A DNA stretch of 64,000 nt from Halocaridina rubra (Eukaryota; Arthropoda; Malacostraca; Decapoda; Atyidae): the NCBI GenBank assembly GCA_037179515.1, contig JAXCGZ010001893.1:1-64000 (forward strand). The letters run 5' to 3'. Of the stretch, positions 62,495 through 64,000 are shown one piece after another. Under the pieces are notes generated by a model. It made no database searches, was not told where the DNA came from, and saw only the letters and a list, made by a program, of their open reading frames with translations. Position numbers and translations under genes: made by a program. Each line of letters opens with the position of its first letter. The stretch's first letter is position 1.

Positions 62495-62520
62495 ATAGGC
62501 CTATCCAAGAGCCCGGCTGG
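62217..62520. repeat. Higher-order (TC)n repeat with conserved 37 bp spacer
   Basis: (TC)n tracts at ~62217-62263, 62300-62379 and 62420-62493 are each followed by TAGGCCTATCCAAGTGAAAA and GCTTGTGGTCACATTTT. The last spacer is diverged (CAAGAGCCCGGCTGGTGGTG). This is a tandem of a composite unit. Confidence 0.93.

Positions 62521-63380
<860 letters not shown>

Positions 63381-63472
<92 letters not shown>
63381..63472. repeat. (TA)n tract between SINE and Tigger-B end
   Basis: About 90 bp of (TA)n with one phase change at ~63446. Confidence 0.95.
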
Positions 63473-64000
63473 CAGTCAACTTGCTTTTTACGCGTTTCTG
63501 TAATACGCGAAATTGGAATAAAGGCTCCAAAAGATAATAGTAAAAAAATACGATATGCGCGAGCTACGAGTGTGCGCAAGAAAAATAGTAAAAAAAAATA
63601 CGATATGCTCGAGCTACGCGCGTGTGCAAGAAAAAGCGAAAAAAGGTTCAGTTTAGTAACTAAGCGACCGCCTCTGAGGCAATTTCCCACCATGCTGCCA
63701 TAAGTAAGTAAGTAGGATAGGATAGGACAGGTGGGGGAAAAGTAGTGACGGCATCGAGTGAACTCTCTTAGCCCTATTCAGGGTGTCATCACTGGTGAGA
63801 GGGGGTAAAGGATGGGAAGGATTGGAGGGATAAGCACGAAATTTAAGGAAGTAAGAGATGAAAAGAGAAGGGCAAACCCTCGTGCTAAGTGTGCTTCAGT
63901 CTCTCTTCACCCAGTATTAACCCCAACAACAACCAGGGGTGTGCTCTCCCCCTTCCTCCTCCTCTACCCCTCCCTCTCCTACCGCATAAGTCACCTCCTC
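63473..64000 (+). mobile_element. Tigger-B left part, running out of the window
   Basis: It starts CAGTCAACTTGCTTTTTACG after TA, matching 25257. CGATATGCGCGAGCTACG and CGATATGCTCGAGCTACG (63550, 63610) form a short tandem repeat. CAATTTCCCACCATGCTGCC matches 25366-25385. The window ends in CTCCTACCGCATAAGTCACC, the CT-rich block of the tandem unit. No transposase frame is visible. Confidence 0.75.

Overview
This 64 kb window is eukaryotic and is built almost entirely from transposable elements and simple repeats. I could not support any host protein-coding gene, functional tRNA, rRNA or CRISPR array. The mix (BEL/Pao LTR retrotransposons, CR1/L2-like, RTE-like and jockey-like non-LTR elements, Tigger/pogo DNA transposons, a hAT-like end, a tRNA-derived SINE, very long (TA)n, (ATT)n and (TC)n tracts) suggests an arthropod, most likely a decapod crustacean. 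That is inference from repeat style only. Family labels such as BEL-a or L2-a are mine.

Layout. 1-15264: a BEL/Pao element on the minus strand (BEL-b). Its two ~1.5 kb LTRs lie at ~149-3814 and 13754-15264. A plus-strand CR1/L2-like element (L2-a, 5057-9948) interrupts its integrase. A deleted second BEL family (BEL-a, 870-3127) interrupts its 3' LTR. BEL-b itself sits in an older L2-a copy (15265-17496), next to another L2-a 3' end (17513-17907). 18246-20050: giant (TA)n tracts bounded by inverted copies of a ~110 bp sequence. 20260-22620: an internally deleted CR1-like copy split by a fold-back Tigger-type element with a TA duplication. 23150-25020: an RTE-like remnant. 25257-30360: a Tigger-B element carrying tandem ~230 bp units and a nested L2-a copy. 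30361-33085: BEL-c leader and gag with a hAT-like insertion. 33085-35312: a minus-strand jockey-like remnant. 35315-36300: a Tigger piece with ~180 bp tandem units. 36398-37708: another L2-a 3' half. 38455-47262: four Tigger-A elements in the same orientation, separated by (TA)n; the third carries a nearly complete DD30D transposase gene. 47265-48431: an RTE-like remnant and a Tigger end. 48434-49850: BEL-c protease/RT remnant. 50190-57940: a full-length, young-looking BEL-a with matching 5 bp target duplications, 909/910 bp LTRs, PBS, PPT and gag-pol complete apart from a one-base break. 57941-64000: non-LTR 3' ends, diverged tandem repeats, (TC)n higher-order repeats, a SINE and Tigger-B ends.

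How it fits together. The elements parasitise one another and their order can be read from nesting: L2-a copy, then BEL-b, then L2-a copy 1 and the BEL-a deletion derivative. The BEL-b 5' LTR preserves the exact empty site of the insertion seen in its 3' LTR. The Tigger elements target TA, and (TA)n tracts act as flanks or landing pads. Several Tigger elements contain tandem units with splice-site-like borders, the least conventional structure in the window.
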